From JAIVJG01 sp964236735 (GTDB lineage Bacteria; Acidobacteriota; Blastocatellia; Pyrinomonadales; Pyrinomonadaceae), in assembly GCA_964236735.1 (NCBI GenBank), contig CAXSFM010000001.1, positions 458,880-522,879 of the forward strand: a stretch of 64,000 nt of DNA, given 5' to 3'. This document shows, piece after piece, positions 28,633-36,855 of this stretch. The position numbers and the translations under genes were made by a program. A model generated the notes under the pieces. The model saw only the letters and a list, made by a program, of their open reading frames with translations, was not told where the DNA came from and searched no databases. The stretch's first letter is position 1. Every line of letters starts with the position of its first letter.

Positions 28633-28854
28633 GGCCTTCCTGCCCGTTGCTGCGGCGCGTCGTGTTCACAAGAAACCAGTTGCGGAGATGTCGCACGGGA
28701 TGGCGCTGATTATCTTTGGAGTGTGAGTGAGGCGTCAGGAGGCGAGTGACAGTTCGGCTTCGTACTAAAGCGGTCGCCTGCGCGCGTGTCAGGCTTCGCG
28801 TCGAGTGTGGGCGATACGACGCGCGTCTGTGGAAACACACAGTGGCGAAAGCAA
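28633..28854. other. Upstream region of the envelope operon
   Basis: About 220 bases without a gene. It holds a likely promoter for the minus-strand operon and a stretch near 28720-28752 (GTGTGAGTGAGGC then GTCAGGAGGCGAGTGACAG) that looks like a single unpaired arm of the heptamer family. Hairpin C follows directly. Confidence 0.5.
28709..28738 (-). promoter_or_regulatory. Possible sigma-70 promoter of the envelope operon
   Basis: On the minus strand CTGACG (28738-28733) and GATAAT (28714-28709) are 18 bases apart. The predicted start near 28702 gives a 70-base leader to the propeller gene. Confidence 0.4.
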
Positions 28855-28936
28855 ATGATGAATGCGGAATGATGAGTGATGAATAGAATGCAGATGCTTT
28901 TTCTTCATTCATCATTCCGCATTCCGCATTCATCAT
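28855..28936. repeat. Heptamer hairpin C (TGATGAA/TGCGGAA class)
   Basis: Left arm AT-GATGAAT-GCGGAAT-GATGAGT-GATGAAT. The right arm read on the minus strand is AT-GATGAAT-GCGGAAT-GCGGAAT-GATGAAT-GAA. The outer 16 bases pair perfectly and the period is seven throughout. It lies five bases from the stop of the CoA-binding protein gene. Confidence 0.9.
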
Positions 28937-28941
28937 TTAAT

Positions 28942-29376
28942 TCACATGTATCGGTGCTCGACCATCAGGCAGCGATCCTGCACGACCTTGATGCCGGCCT
29001 GCGCGAATTTTTCAGCGGCTTCAGGGTGACGGATGCCTGATTGGAACCAGACGGCTTTCGGCTTCTTCGCCAGTATGTCCTCGACGTGCGCGGCGATGTC
29101 CTGCGGGCGTCGGAATACGTCCACGAGGTCAATCTCGCCCGGCACATCCACCAGCTTGCGATAGACGGGCTGGCCGAGAATCACTTTCACGTCCGGGTAA
29201 TAGACGGGCACGGGGATGACTTCAAGCCCGGCGGAGACGAGATACTGCGCGACGTAGAAAGCGGGTTGCGAGGATTGCTCTTCGGTCTTGATACCGAGCA
29301 CGGCGATGCGTCGCGTCCGCGCGAGAAGTTCACGAATGCCGCTCGCGTCTTCGATCAAATTATCCTGCCAGTTCAT
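28942..29376 (-). CDS. CoA-binding domain protein (YccU-like)
   Basis: 144 residues. ATG 29376 has AGGTGG nine bases upstream, preferred over GTG 29388. The fold is a single Rossmann-type CoA-binding domain: IAVLGIKTEEQSSQPAFYVAQYLVSAGLEVIPVPV is the nucleotide-binding beta-alpha-beta, followed by YRKLVDVPGEIDLVDVFRRPQDI and AVWFQSGIRHPEAAEKFAQAGIKVVQDRC, a conserved end of the family. The family is like the CoA-binding domain of succinyl-CoA synthetase. Members are soluble and of unknown physiological role. It is the first gene read leftward from about 29.4 kb and is not linked to a recognisable pathway. Confidence 0.88.
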   Translation of the reverse strand: MNWQDNLIEDASGIRELLARTRRIAVLGIKTEEQSSQPAFYVAQYLVSAGLEVIPVPVYYPDVKVILGQPVYRKLVDVPGEIDLVDVFRRPQDIAAHVEDILAKKPKAVWFQSGIRHPEAAEKFAQAGIKVVQDRCLMVEHRYM

Positions 29377-29557
29377 CTCTTGTTCCACCTTTTGAAAATT
29401 TCATCGAGCTTACGATTCAACCTGACGATAGTATGTCGGACGTATTGTCGCCGATGCCGCCATCTTCTTTCACGCGCTCAAATTTGCGGTCGGCAGAAAT
29501 TTCGGCGCGCGGCGTAGATGCGTCGCCTGCTCGTAGGCCAATTTGGCGCGCATGGTT

Positions 29558-30484
29558 TCATTGCTCTGCTTCCTCCAAAATTTGTGTGCCAGCTTCGCCG
29601 TGCGCGCGTGGATGGCAGCGTTCGTAGGTGGCGCGCAAGCGTTCGTTGGTGACGTGCGTGTAAATTTGCGTCGTGCCGAGATCGGCGTGGCCGAGCATGG
29701 CCTGCACGGAGCGCGTGTCGGCTCCGTGCTCAAGCAAATGCGTGGCGAAACTGTGGCGCAGGACGTGCGGCGAGACCCCTTGGACTTTGGCATGGGCAGC
29801 GTGTTTTTTCAGAGATGCCCAGATGGTCTGGCGCGTGAGCGGCTGCCCGCCGCCGTTGATGAACAGGCGCGTACTCTCGCGCCCGGCGAGCAGCTTGTGC
29901 CGCGCCGCACCCTGATATTCACGCAGCCATTGCAGCGCGCTCCGACCGATGGGAACTTTGCGCTGTTTACTACCCTTTCCAGTGCAATCGAGCAAGCCCT
30001 GCTCGGCGTCAATCTGGCTCGTCGTGAGCGAGGCGAGTTCGGAGACACGCAGTCCCGTCGCGTAGAGCAATTCGATGATGGCGCGGTCGCGCACGCCTTC
30101 GGGAGTGTTGATGTCGGGCGCGTTGATGAGTTTTTCCATCTCCTCCTTCGTCAGGAAACGCGGAAGTTTCTGCGTCGGTTGCGGCGGGATGAGGTCAGCC
30201 GTCGGGTCGGATGTGATGTGCCCGTCGAGCAGTAGAAAGTGATAGAAGCCGCGCGCCGCGCTGATCGTGCGCGCCACCGAACGCCCGCCGAGACCGCCAC
30301 GCGAGAGCGACATAATCCACTGCGACAATTCGCCCTTGTTCAACTCGCCAACGTCACGACTTTTCGACTCAGCCCACTTCCGCAATTTCTCAAGATCGCG
30401 CCGGTAACTTTCAAGCGAGTTCGCCGCCAGTCCCCGCTCGACCTGCATGTACGACATGTGTTCGCGAATCAAGTCTCTTGCCAT
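29558..30484 (-). CDS. xerD: Tyrosine recombinase XerD-like
   Basis: 308 residues, the usual length for XerC/XerD. ATG 30484 follows GGAGGG at seven bases. The N-terminal SAM-like core-binding domain is residues 1-100, and the catalytic domain holds the complete set Arg146 (ATGLRVSEL), Lys170 (GKGSKQRKVP), His240/Arg243 (HVLRHSFATHLLE), His266 (LGHADLGTTQIY) and nucleophile Tyr275. Xer recombinases resolve chromosome dimers at dif with FtsK, and the intact active site and length fit that housekeeping job. No mobile-element genes flank it, which argues against an integrase. XerC and XerD are hard to tell apart by eye, so the D label is provisional. Confidence 0.88.
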   Translation of the reverse strand: MARDLIREHMSYMQVERGLAANSLESYRRDLEKLRKWAESKSRDVGELNKGELSQWIMSLSRGGLGGRSVARTISAARGFYHFLLLDGHITSDPTADLIPPQPTQKLPRFLTKEEMEKLINAPDINTPEGVRDRAIIELLYATGLRVSELASLTTSQIDAEQGLLDCTGKGSKQRKVPIGRSALQWLREYQGAARHKLLAGRESTRLFINGGGQPLTRQTIWASLKKHAAHAKVQGVSPHVLRHSFATHLLEHGADTRSVQAMLGHADLGTTQIYTHVTNERLRATYERCHPRAHGEAGTQILEEAEQ

Positions 30485-30617
30485 CGTTGACCCTCCGGGC
30501 GAAGATGCTTACCCTACGCACGGCGCGCAAATCGTTTTCTTGTGCGGCGGCGACATCTCGCGCGAATCTTAACACGTTCCAACAACACGCGAAGACACAG
30601 GCTCGTAAACTTAAAAT

Positions 30618-31040
30618 ATGATGAAACGGACAGAGAGCGCAGGCGGCGTCGTGATGAACGCGCGCGGCGAAGTGTTGGTCGTCAGCCAGCACGGGACATC
30701 GTGGTCACTGCCGAAAGGCCACATTGAAGATGGCGAAGATACGCTCACCGCCGCGCGCCGTGAAATTTACGAAGAGTCCGGCGTCAACCAGTTGGACTTC
30801 GTGAGAGAGTTAGGCAGCTACGAACGCTTCCGCATCTCGCTCACAGGCGGCGAAGAACGCGCGGAACTCAAGACCATCCATCTCTTCCTCTTCACGACCG
30901 GGCAGGATGAACTGAAACCTGTTGACCCGGAAAACCCCGTCGCCATCTGGGTCGAGAAAGAAGCGGTCACGGAGTTGCTGACGCACGAGAAAGACAAGGA
31001 GTTCTACTTAAGTTTCCTGAAGCAGTTTCAGACTGATTGA
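30618..31040 (+). CDS. Nudix hydrolase
   Basis: 140 residues. ATG 30618 is followed directly by a second ATG at 30621; there is no clear ribosome-binding site. The Nudix box is intact: GHIEDGEDTLTAARREIYEESGV fits GX5EX7REUXEEXGU, with the Glu pair that holds Mg2+. The opening SAGGVVMNARGEVLVVSQHGTSWSLPKGH is the typical first strands and KGH entry. Size and pattern resemble diadenosine polyphosphate hydrolases or MutT-like house-cleaning enzymes. The nucleotide substrate is not decided. It is divergently placed with the xerD-like gene and has no other partner. Confidence 0.88.
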   Translation: MMKRTESAGGVVMNARGEVLVVSQHGTSWSLPKGHIEDGEDTLTAARREIYEESGVNQLDFVRELGSYERFRISLTGGEERAELKTIHLFLFTTGQDELKPVDPENPVAIWVEKEAVTELLTHEKDKEFYLSFLKQFQTD

Positions 31041-31110
31041 GACTCTGCCACGGGAGCGCATGTATCCCTGCCGCGCATACGCGCGGACTCAGCGCGAAAA
31101 GATGTCGGGA

Positions 31111-31491
31111 TTATTGAAGTTGCTTCAGACTAAGACGAACATCCCGGATGATTGGACGACTGAGAATTTTCATCACAGGGACAATAATTAGAAGTGGCAC
31201 CACAAGCATTGCTAACAACATGGAAGCCTTATAAAAGCCATCTGATGGAACATCACTCCAAACTTTAAGGCGTGTGTTGTCAGATTTTTGTTCGACAAGA
31301 ATGAAAGCCCCGCAGAACCAGTTCTTTTTTACGACAACGACAGTGTGATAACCGTGTAAAAGAATCTGTCTGTTCGTTTGTCGTCTGGGAGCGCTGTAAA
31401 CCTCATACTTATCTTGAAATTCTTTCCCGAGAAAATCGTTTAGTTGAGAAGTATCAAGAGCGGGATTGTGTCGAATTTGAATTGTTGCCAT
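31111..31491 (-). CDS. Small low-GC membrane protein of unknown function
   Basis: 126 residues. ATG 31491 follows GAGG at six bases, so translation is plausible. The N-terminal 80 residues are soluble, with an AFILVEQKSDNTRLKVWSD strand pair. One or two membrane spans lie at about 90-110 (ASMLLAMLVVPLLIIVPVMKIL). The tail is short and basic. I recognise no family. The gene and its flanks (to about 31660) are clearly more AT-rich than the neighbours and use AT-ending codons, which suggests recent acquisition. It sits between the Nudix gene and the amidohydrolase with no operon partner. Confidence 0.65.
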   Translation of the reverse strand: MATIQIRHNPALDTSQLNDFLGKEFQDKYEVYSAPRRQTNRQILLHGYHTVVVVKKNWFCGAFILVEQKSDNTRLKVWSDVPSDGFYKASMLLAMLVVPLLIIVPVMKILSRPIIRDVRLSLKQLQ

Positions 31492-31666
31492 TGAATGCCT
31501 CCGTCAGTTCAACCTCGCAGCATCAATTTCCACGCATTAAACGTCATCTTCATTTTATGTGTCTTGACCACAACGCGCCTAACCGTTGTCTTGCTGAAAC
31601 ATCAGGCAAAGATACGCAATGTAAGTATCCCAAGCCGCACCTTCACACGAAGCACACTCGACATAT

Positions 31667-33238
31667 CTAATGCGACGGCGCTTTTGTTTTTCTCTCCGCG
31701 CGTGCTTTGGCGACTAACTCTTTGACTTCCGCAAACAGCGTCGGCGCGTGATAGGGAATGCCGTCCTTGATCGTCCATTCGACGCCGCCCGTGTGAATTG
31801 TGCGCCCGTCGCGCACTACGTCCACGCCGGTCGGGTAGAGGATTTTGAGATTTTCGAGCGGGTTGCCGTTGACGACGATGAGGTCTGCCACATAGCCCTC
31901 GCGGACGCGCCCCAGACGGCTTTCCTGTCCGAGAATTTTCGCGTTGTTGCCGGTCGCGTGCTGAATCACCTGCAGAGGATGAAAGCCCGCTTCCTGATGC
32001 AACTCCAACTCGCGCAGCAAACCGAAGCCGTACATCTGATAGATGAACCCGGCGTCCTCGCCCGCGCCGATCAGCCCGCCACGCGCGCCGAATTCTTTGA
32101 CCGCCGCCATCCAGATGCGGTAGTTCTCTTTCCAGTAAGCCTCGTCGGTCGAAGTCCAACCGAGAAAGTACGAGCCGTGATTCGCCGGGTCTGGACGAAA
32201 GTAGGCTTCGAGCGCGGGATGCAAATAGTCCGCGAACCACGGCTGCGTCTGCGCGCGTTGCAGGTCGCGGCTGGCCTCGTAGATGTCGAGCGTCGGGTCC
32301 CAAGCGACGTGCGCCTCAACCATCGCATCGAGCACTTTCGAGAGACGCTCCGGGTCGGCCTCACGCCAGAGATGTCCCGCGTAACGAAAGCGGTCAACCT
32401 CGTCGTTGTAATTGTATGACGGCGGAAAATTCTGCACGCCGGCGAGCGCGGCGTCCGGGATGCCGTACCAGTGCTCGATGCTCGTCGTGCCGTACTTGAT
32501 GTCGTCCCAGGCGTTCGTCTCGGCGACGGCGGTGTGATGCGCGATGCGAAGTCCCTGCTTGTGCGCCTCGTCCCACGCGGCGGCCATGAGGTCGCGATCA
32601 ATGCCGAAAAACTTCAGCCCGTCCGCGCCGAGTGCCTTCAACTCGCGGACGCGCGCGCGAGCTTCTTCGACGGTCTTCGGCGCGGGCGGCTCGTCGTAGC
32701 GCGCATAGACGAACAGGCGCGGCGCGATGATTTTTCCCTCGTTGCTTTGCGCGCGCAGGGCGAGCGTCCGGCGCGTGTCGCTCGCCACGTCGCGCACGGT
32801 CGTGATGCCGCAGGCCAGCCAGAGTTTGAATTGATACTCAAGCGGCTGAGGCACTCCGGCGCGCTCGTCCTGAACGTGGCCGTGCAGATTTATCAGGCCG
32901 GGCAAAACGTACTTGCCCGTCGCGTCAATTTCCGCGCCGCCGGCGGGACGCTTCGCCTCGCCGCTTTTGACGGCGACCGGATCGAGCGCGACGATCTCGA
33001 CGATTTTGCCGCCTTCGATAACGATGTCCTTCGGGCCGGAGGCGGGCGTCCCGTTGCCGTCAACGACGATGGCGTTGCGAATGATGAGACGACGATTGCG
33101 CTGGCCGTTCGTCACTGTCTCTTTCATTTGCTGCGCGAAGACGGACGACGCGAGCATGACACACACAAGCGCGACGGACACGAGCCTCGTCGTCAGGAAC
33201 GTCGAACGGCGGCGGCGACACGTTTGGAAAGTGGACAT
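31667..33238 (-). CDS. Exported metal-dependent amidohydrolase
   Basis: 523 residues. ATG 33238 follows AGGAG at nine bases, preferred over TTG 33241. The signal peptide is residues 1-36 (VSVALVCVMLASSVFAQQ). The amidohydrolase barrel begins with YVLPGLINLHGHVQDE, the HxH metal site, and continues with ITTVRDV, a GADGLKFFG Lys region, TAVAETNAWDDIKYGTTSIEHW (His ligand) and IGAGEDAGF with the catalytic Asp. The end, LEESRLGRVREGYVADLIVVNGNPLENLK-type, is the standard C-terminal strand of imidazolonepropionase-like enzymes. The substrate (a cyclic amide or dipeptide) is unknown. A divergent promoter pair separates it from the papain-like fusion gene. Confidence 0.87.
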   Translation of the reverse strand: MSTFQTCRRRRSTFLTTRLVSVALVCVMLASSVFAQQMKETVTNGQRNRRLIIRNAIVVDGNGTPASGPKDIVIEGGKIVEIVALDPVAVKSGEAKRPAGGAEIDATGKYVLPGLINLHGHVQDERAGVPQPLEYQFKLWLACGITTVRDVASDTRRTLALRAQSNEGKIIAPRLFVYARYDEPPAPKTVEEARARVRELKALGADGLKFFGIDRDLMAAAWDEAHKQGLRIAHHTAVAETNAWDDIKYGTTSIEHWYGIPDAALAGVQNFPPSYNYNDEVDRFRYAGHLWREADPERLSKVLDAMVEAHVAWDPTLDIYEASRDLQRAQTQPWFADYLHPALEAYFRPDPANHGSYFLGWTSTDEAYWKENYRIWMAAVKEFGARGGLIGAGEDAGFIYQMYGFGLLRELELHQEAGFHPLQVIQHATGNNAKILGQESRLGRVREGYVADLIVVNGNPLENLKILYPTGVDVVRDGRTIHTGGVEWTIKDGIPYHAPTLFAEVKELVAKARAERKTKAPSH

Positions 33239-33269
33239 CAATGCTTCTCCTTGAAGGATGGGTTCGTGA

Positions 33270-33298
33270 AGTTAATTCTCATGTCCGTTGACTGTCAA
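33270..33298 (-). promoter_or_regulatory. Possible promoter of the amidohydrolase
   Basis: On the minus strand a perfect TTGACA (33298-33293) lies 17 bases before a poor TTAACT -10 (33275-33270). The -35 is good and the -10 weak. Confidence 0.4.
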
Positions 33299-33360
33299 GC
33301 AATGATTTGATGAAGGTTTGCGTGCGACGCACTGACACAATCGAACACGTCAACTTTTCA

Positions 33361-33390
33361 TTGACAGTCCGCCATCGCCACAGATATAAG
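33361..33390 (+). promoter_or_regulatory. Sigma-70 promoter of the papain-like fusion gene
   Basis: TTGACA (33361-33366), an 18-base spacer, then TATAAG (33385-33390). It predicts a start near 33397 and a leader of about 88 bases ending in AAAGGAG before the ATG at 33485. Confidence 0.7.
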
Positions 33391-33484
33391 CCTTGACCGC
33401 ATGGCGTTTGTCAGATGTCTCGCTGTCAAGGATTGATGACAGCGACGTTGTTTTCACTCACCCTCGCTCGATAAAGGAGCACTC

Positions 33485-35614
33485 ATGCCTTCCACACGCA
33501 AGCCGCAAAAGCGTTCGGCTTCGACTAAGACAAAGACCAGCAAAGTTCGTTCGCGCAAAGGCACGGTCGGACGTTCCGCGCCGAAGACGACGCGACCCGA
33601 AGCATCCGAGCGGCGCGAGAAAGAGGAAACTGTCACCGCCGCGCGACGCATCGGGCGCAGGCTCGACGCGCACCCCGACCGCATAGACATCCGCGACTGG
33701 TTTTACCAGCCGAGCCTCGCGCCGCTTCCTGACCGGCTCGTCAACATTGACGGCGTGCCGGAGATACTCGATCAGGGCGCGGAGGGCGCGTGTACGGGCT
33801 ACGCGCTGGCGGCGGTCGTCAACTTTCTGCTGCACGCGCGCAACATCGAGCGCAGAGTCAGCCCGCGTATGCTCTACGAGATGGCGCGACGCTACGACGA
33901 GTGGCCGCGCGAAGATTACGAAGGCTCGTCCGCGCGCGGCGCGATGAAGGGCTGGGTGCGCCACGGCGTCTGCGAGTTCAACTCCTGGCCGCCGACGCTG
34001 ACCGGCGCGGAGCACCTCACGGTCGAGATCGGCCACGAGGCGCAGCGGACGCCCGGCGGCGCTTTCTACCGCGTGCAGCACCGCGAGATACGCGACATGC
34101 ACGCCGCCTTGAACGAAGTCGGCATCCTCTACGCCACCATCATGGCGCACTCCGGTTGGATGAGTCCCGGCCCCGAAGAAATTCATCTCACGTATATCGA
34201 GCACGGCAACGTCCGCGAAATTCAACTCCCGATTATCAAACGTCGCGGCGAGGCCGACGGCGGGCACGCCATCGCCGTCGTCGGCTACACGCACGAGGGT
34301 TTCATCATTCAAAATTCGTGGGGAGCTAACTGGGGGCTGCGCGGCTTCGCGCTTCTGCCTTATGAAGACTGGATGCTGCACGCGACGGACGTGTGGGCGG
34401 CGCAACTCGGCGTGCCGATTCATCTGAGCCTCTGGTCAACGCCCGGCATGAGCGACACGACGGAAGGCCTGCAACAGGCGAGCCGCGCCGTGCCCTTGAG
34501 CGAGATAAGACCTTTCGTGATGGACGTGGGCAACAACGGCGAGTTGTCGGACTCCGGCAATTACTGGACGACCGAAGATGACCTCAAACGTCTCTTCATG
34601 CAGACGATTCCAAGCATCTCCGACGGCTGGGCGAAGAAGCGTCTGCTGCTCTACCTGCACGGCGGGTTAAACGACGAGACTTCCGTCGCGCGGCGTATCA
34701 TCGCCATGCGCGACGTGCTGCTGAAGAATGAAATCTACCCGCTCAATATCATGTGGGAGACGGGCATCGTCGAATCTCTGAACGACATGATTCGCGACCT
34801 CTTCACGGATCGAGATGAACGCTCCGGCGCGATCTCAGAATGGCTGAAGAAGGCGCGCGAGGGTGCGCTCGAAGCGCGCGACCTGACGTTTGAATTGACG
34901 GCGGCGGTTCCCGGCAGCGCGCTGTGGCACGAGATGAAAGAGAACGCGCGCCTCGCCTCTTACAACTCCGCGCGCAAGGGCGGGATGCAGCTTTTAATCA
35001 AACACGCGCAGTCCGCGCTCTCTCAATTGTCGCCGGCCAAAAGGAAGGAATGGGAAGTCCACGTCGTCGCGCACAGCGCGGGCAGCATCTTCGTCGCCTA
35101 CGCGATGCGCCAGCTTGTCGGCTTGGGCGTGCATCTCAAGTCCGTACACTTGATGGCTCCGGCGATCACCGTCGAGTCGTTCAAGACAGAGATGCAGCCC
35201 TTCATCAAAGACGGCAGTTGCCCGCAGCCGACGCTCTACATCCTGAGCGACGTGGGCGAGCGCGACGACACAGTCGGGCCTTACGGCAAGTCGCTGCTCT
35301 ATCTCGTCTCGAACGCCTTCGAGGGCGCGAAGGAGACGCCACTGCTCGGCATGGAGCGTTACGTCAGCGATCTCGGACAGACGACCGACCGCCATACGGA
35401 TGCGGAGATGAATGCGCTGTTTAAGAAGAAGGTTGACGGGCTGCCGAGTTTGATTGTCGCGGGAAGCGACGGCGGCCCCTTGAGCACTTCGCGCAGCGAG
35501 ACGCACGGCGGATTTGATAACGACGAATGGACGCTCAACTCCATCCTCCGCCGCGTGCTCGGCGACGGTATTGAGCCGCCACGCATTTTCACGATGCGCG
35601 ATTTGCAATACTAG
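33485..35614 (+). CDS. Fusion of a papain-like (C1) peptidase and an alpha/beta-hydrolase
   Basis: 709 residues. ATG 33485 follows a perfect AAAGGAG at five bases. The first 60 residues are Lys/Arg/Ser-rich and there is no signal peptide. The C1 peptidase spans about 75-310: Gln97 in DQGAEGAC, Cys103 in GACTGYAL, His261 in GGHAIAVVGY and Asn277 in IQNSWGANWG are the full active site, although the usual CGSCW pocket is changed to ACTGY. The C-terminal domain (about 390-660) is an alpha/beta-hydrolase with the nucleophile Ser531 in VVAHSAGS and an upstream LLLYLHGGLND oxyanion region. Both domains look catalytically competent. A strong promoter and ribosome-binding site suggest real expression. 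The function is unknown; a self-processing or peptide-plus-ester-cleaving enzyme is possible. Confidence 0.82.
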   Translation: MPSTRKPQKRSASTKTKTSKVRSRKGTVGRSAPKTTRPEASERREKEETVTAARRIGRRLDAHPDRIDIRDWFYQPSLAPLPDRLVNIDGVPEILDQGAEGACTGYALAAVVNFLLHARNIERRVSPRMLYEMARRYDEWPREDYEGSSARGAMKGWVRHGVCEFNSWPPTLTGAEHLTVEIGHEAQRTPGGAFYRVQHREIRDMHAALNEVGILYATIMAHSGWMSPGPEEIHLTYIEHGNVREIQLPIIKRRGEADGGHAIAVVGYTHEGFIIQNSWGANWGLRGFALLPYEDWMLHATDVWAAQLGVPIHLSLWSTPGMSDTTEGLQQASRAVPLSEIRPFVMDVGNNGELSDSGNYWTTEDDLKRLFMQTIPSISDGWAKKRLLLYLHGGLNDETSVARRIIAMRDVLLKNEIYPLNIMWETGIVESLNDMIRDLFTDRDERSGAISEWLKKAREGALEARDLTFELTAAVPGSALWHEMKENARLASYNSARKGGMQLLIKHAQSALSQLSPAKRKEWEVHVVAHSAGSIFVAYAMRQLVGLGVHLKSVHLMAPAITVESFKTEMQPFIKDGSCPQPTLYILSDVGERDDTVGPYGKSLLYLVSNAFEGAKETPLLGMERYVSDLGQTTDRHTDAEMNALFKKKVDGLPSLIVAGSDGGPLSTSRSETHGGFDNDEWTLNSILRRVLGDGIEPPRIFTMRDLQY

Positions 35615-35664
35615 ACACGCGCCGAACTGTAGAACTAAACAGGCACGCCACTGGCAACCGGCGT

Positions 35665-36780
35665 TTATTTGCCTTTAACTTTCTTCGGCAGTTCGTCAAG
35701 CGACTCGACCTTCAACAGACCGCGCTCGTTGAAGTGCGTCCTGAAGCGAAAATCCTTCGACTGTCCATCAACGTCCGCTTTGACGATGAAGGTTCGCGTG
35801 TCGCCGCGACCTTCGACGCGAAGCGGCAAATGTCCATCGAGGTCTGTGCTGCGATAAGCGGTGTAATGCTCCTGCCTGTCTTTGTCGTAGCCGAGCACGT
35901 AGATGCGGTCGAAGTCCGGCCTGTCGGGGGCGTTTTTGTCGCCCAGACTGCTCTTCTCCAAAATCACCCAACTGCCGGGGCGCGTGTCCTTCGCCGCGTC
36001 TTTATCTTTCGCGACTGACTGCGCCGTGTCTTCGTCGTCCCCATCGAGCCTCTGCCACGCGACGAACTCGCGCCCCGTGCGATAAAAAATAATGTCGCTC
36101 GGCACTTTCAATTCGACTTGTTTGCCCAACACCCAACCGGCGGGAGCGGGCGAGACCGCGTGCGGCAGCCGCACCTTGTACCACAGCTCCGTGTCTTCTT
36201 CCGGCTCCTTCGGCTCGTCGCTAACGTGCCTGCGTTTTTGCGCGCCCGACTCCGCCGCGCCCGCCTTCGGCGCATCGTCGCTGACCGTCTCTTCCGCAGT
36301 CTTCGGTTTCGGCAGACGCTTCCACGAAATGATGTCGAAGACCGCGCCGCTCTCAAGCCTGATTAAAATGTTGTCGTCGCGCGTGCGGTCGGGCGAGAGG
36401 CGGACGTTCGTGCTCGCGCGCAACTGGCCGGAAGCCTGCGACGGCGTGCCCTCGTCTTCCTTCGCCAGCTGGCGCGAACGCTCGGCCATCTCCTGCGACA
36501 TCATGTTACGCGCTTCGATCCAACCTTCGGTTTCCTCAGGGTCTTTCGCGCGCACGCGCAGCCAACGCTCGTTGGTGTCCGGCATCGTCAAAGAGTCGAG
36601 TATTTCCAACTCGTCGCCGCGCACGACCTCTTTCAAGTCGGCGGCCACGACCGCCGACGAGCTACGCACCTGCGCGCGTAGAGCGATGACCACGCCGACT
36701 TCTTCTTTCCCCGCGAGCGTGCTGCACCCGCTCACAAAGACCAACAGTATGAGTAAGAAATACAATGTGAATTTCTTCAT
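35665..36780 (-). CDS. Lipoprotein with SH3-like repeats
   Basis: 371 residues. The start is ATG 36780, which puts the lipoprotein signal first: MKKFTLYFLLILLVFVSGCS with lipobox VSGC (Cys19). Two SH3-like blocks are visible: one at about 25-90 (VGVVIALRAQVRSSSAVVAADLKEVVRGDELEILDSL ... RWLRVRAKDPEETEGWI) and a second at about 115-225 (LRASTNVRLSP ... AVFDIISWKRL ... WYKVRLPHAVSPAPAGWVLGKQVEL), split by an acidic disordered insert. Bacterial SH3 domains often bind the cell wall. The last 130 residues form another beta-domain. It converges on the fusion gene and lies next to the M61-like gene. Role: probably an envelope-anchored sensor or scaffold, not proven. Confidence 0.75.
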   Translation of the reverse strand: MKKFTLYFLLILLVFVSGCSTLAGKEEVGVVIALRAQVRSSSAVVAADLKEVVRGDELEILDSLTMPDTNERWLRVRAKDPEETEGWIEARNMMSQEMAERSRQLAKEDEGTPSQASGQLRASTNVRLSPDRTRDDNILIRLESGAVFDIISWKRLPKPKTAEETVSDDAPKAGAAESGAQKRRHVSDEPKEPEEDTELWYKVRLPHAVSPAPAGWVLGKQVELKVPSDIIFYRTGREFVAWQRLDGDDEDTAQSVAKDKDAAKDTRPGSWVILEKSSLGDKNAPDRPDFDRIYVLGYDKDRQEHYTAYRSTDLDGHLPLRVEGRGDTRTFIVKADVDGQSKDFRFRTHFNERGLLKVESLDELPKKVKGK

Positions 36781-36855
36781 CGTGACGGCAATGCCTTTGA
36801 TTAGTCTGACATTCGACATGAAATTTTTGATGATCTGCGTTTCGTTTGTTGACGC

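Noticed and set aside
28720..28752. A further hairpin upstream of hairpin C
   Set aside because: Only one arm is present; no complementary run is found within 100 bases.
29558..30484. Xer-like gene as an integrase of a mobile element
   Set aside because: Length and residues fit the housekeeping XerC/D, no att-like repeats or element genes flank it.
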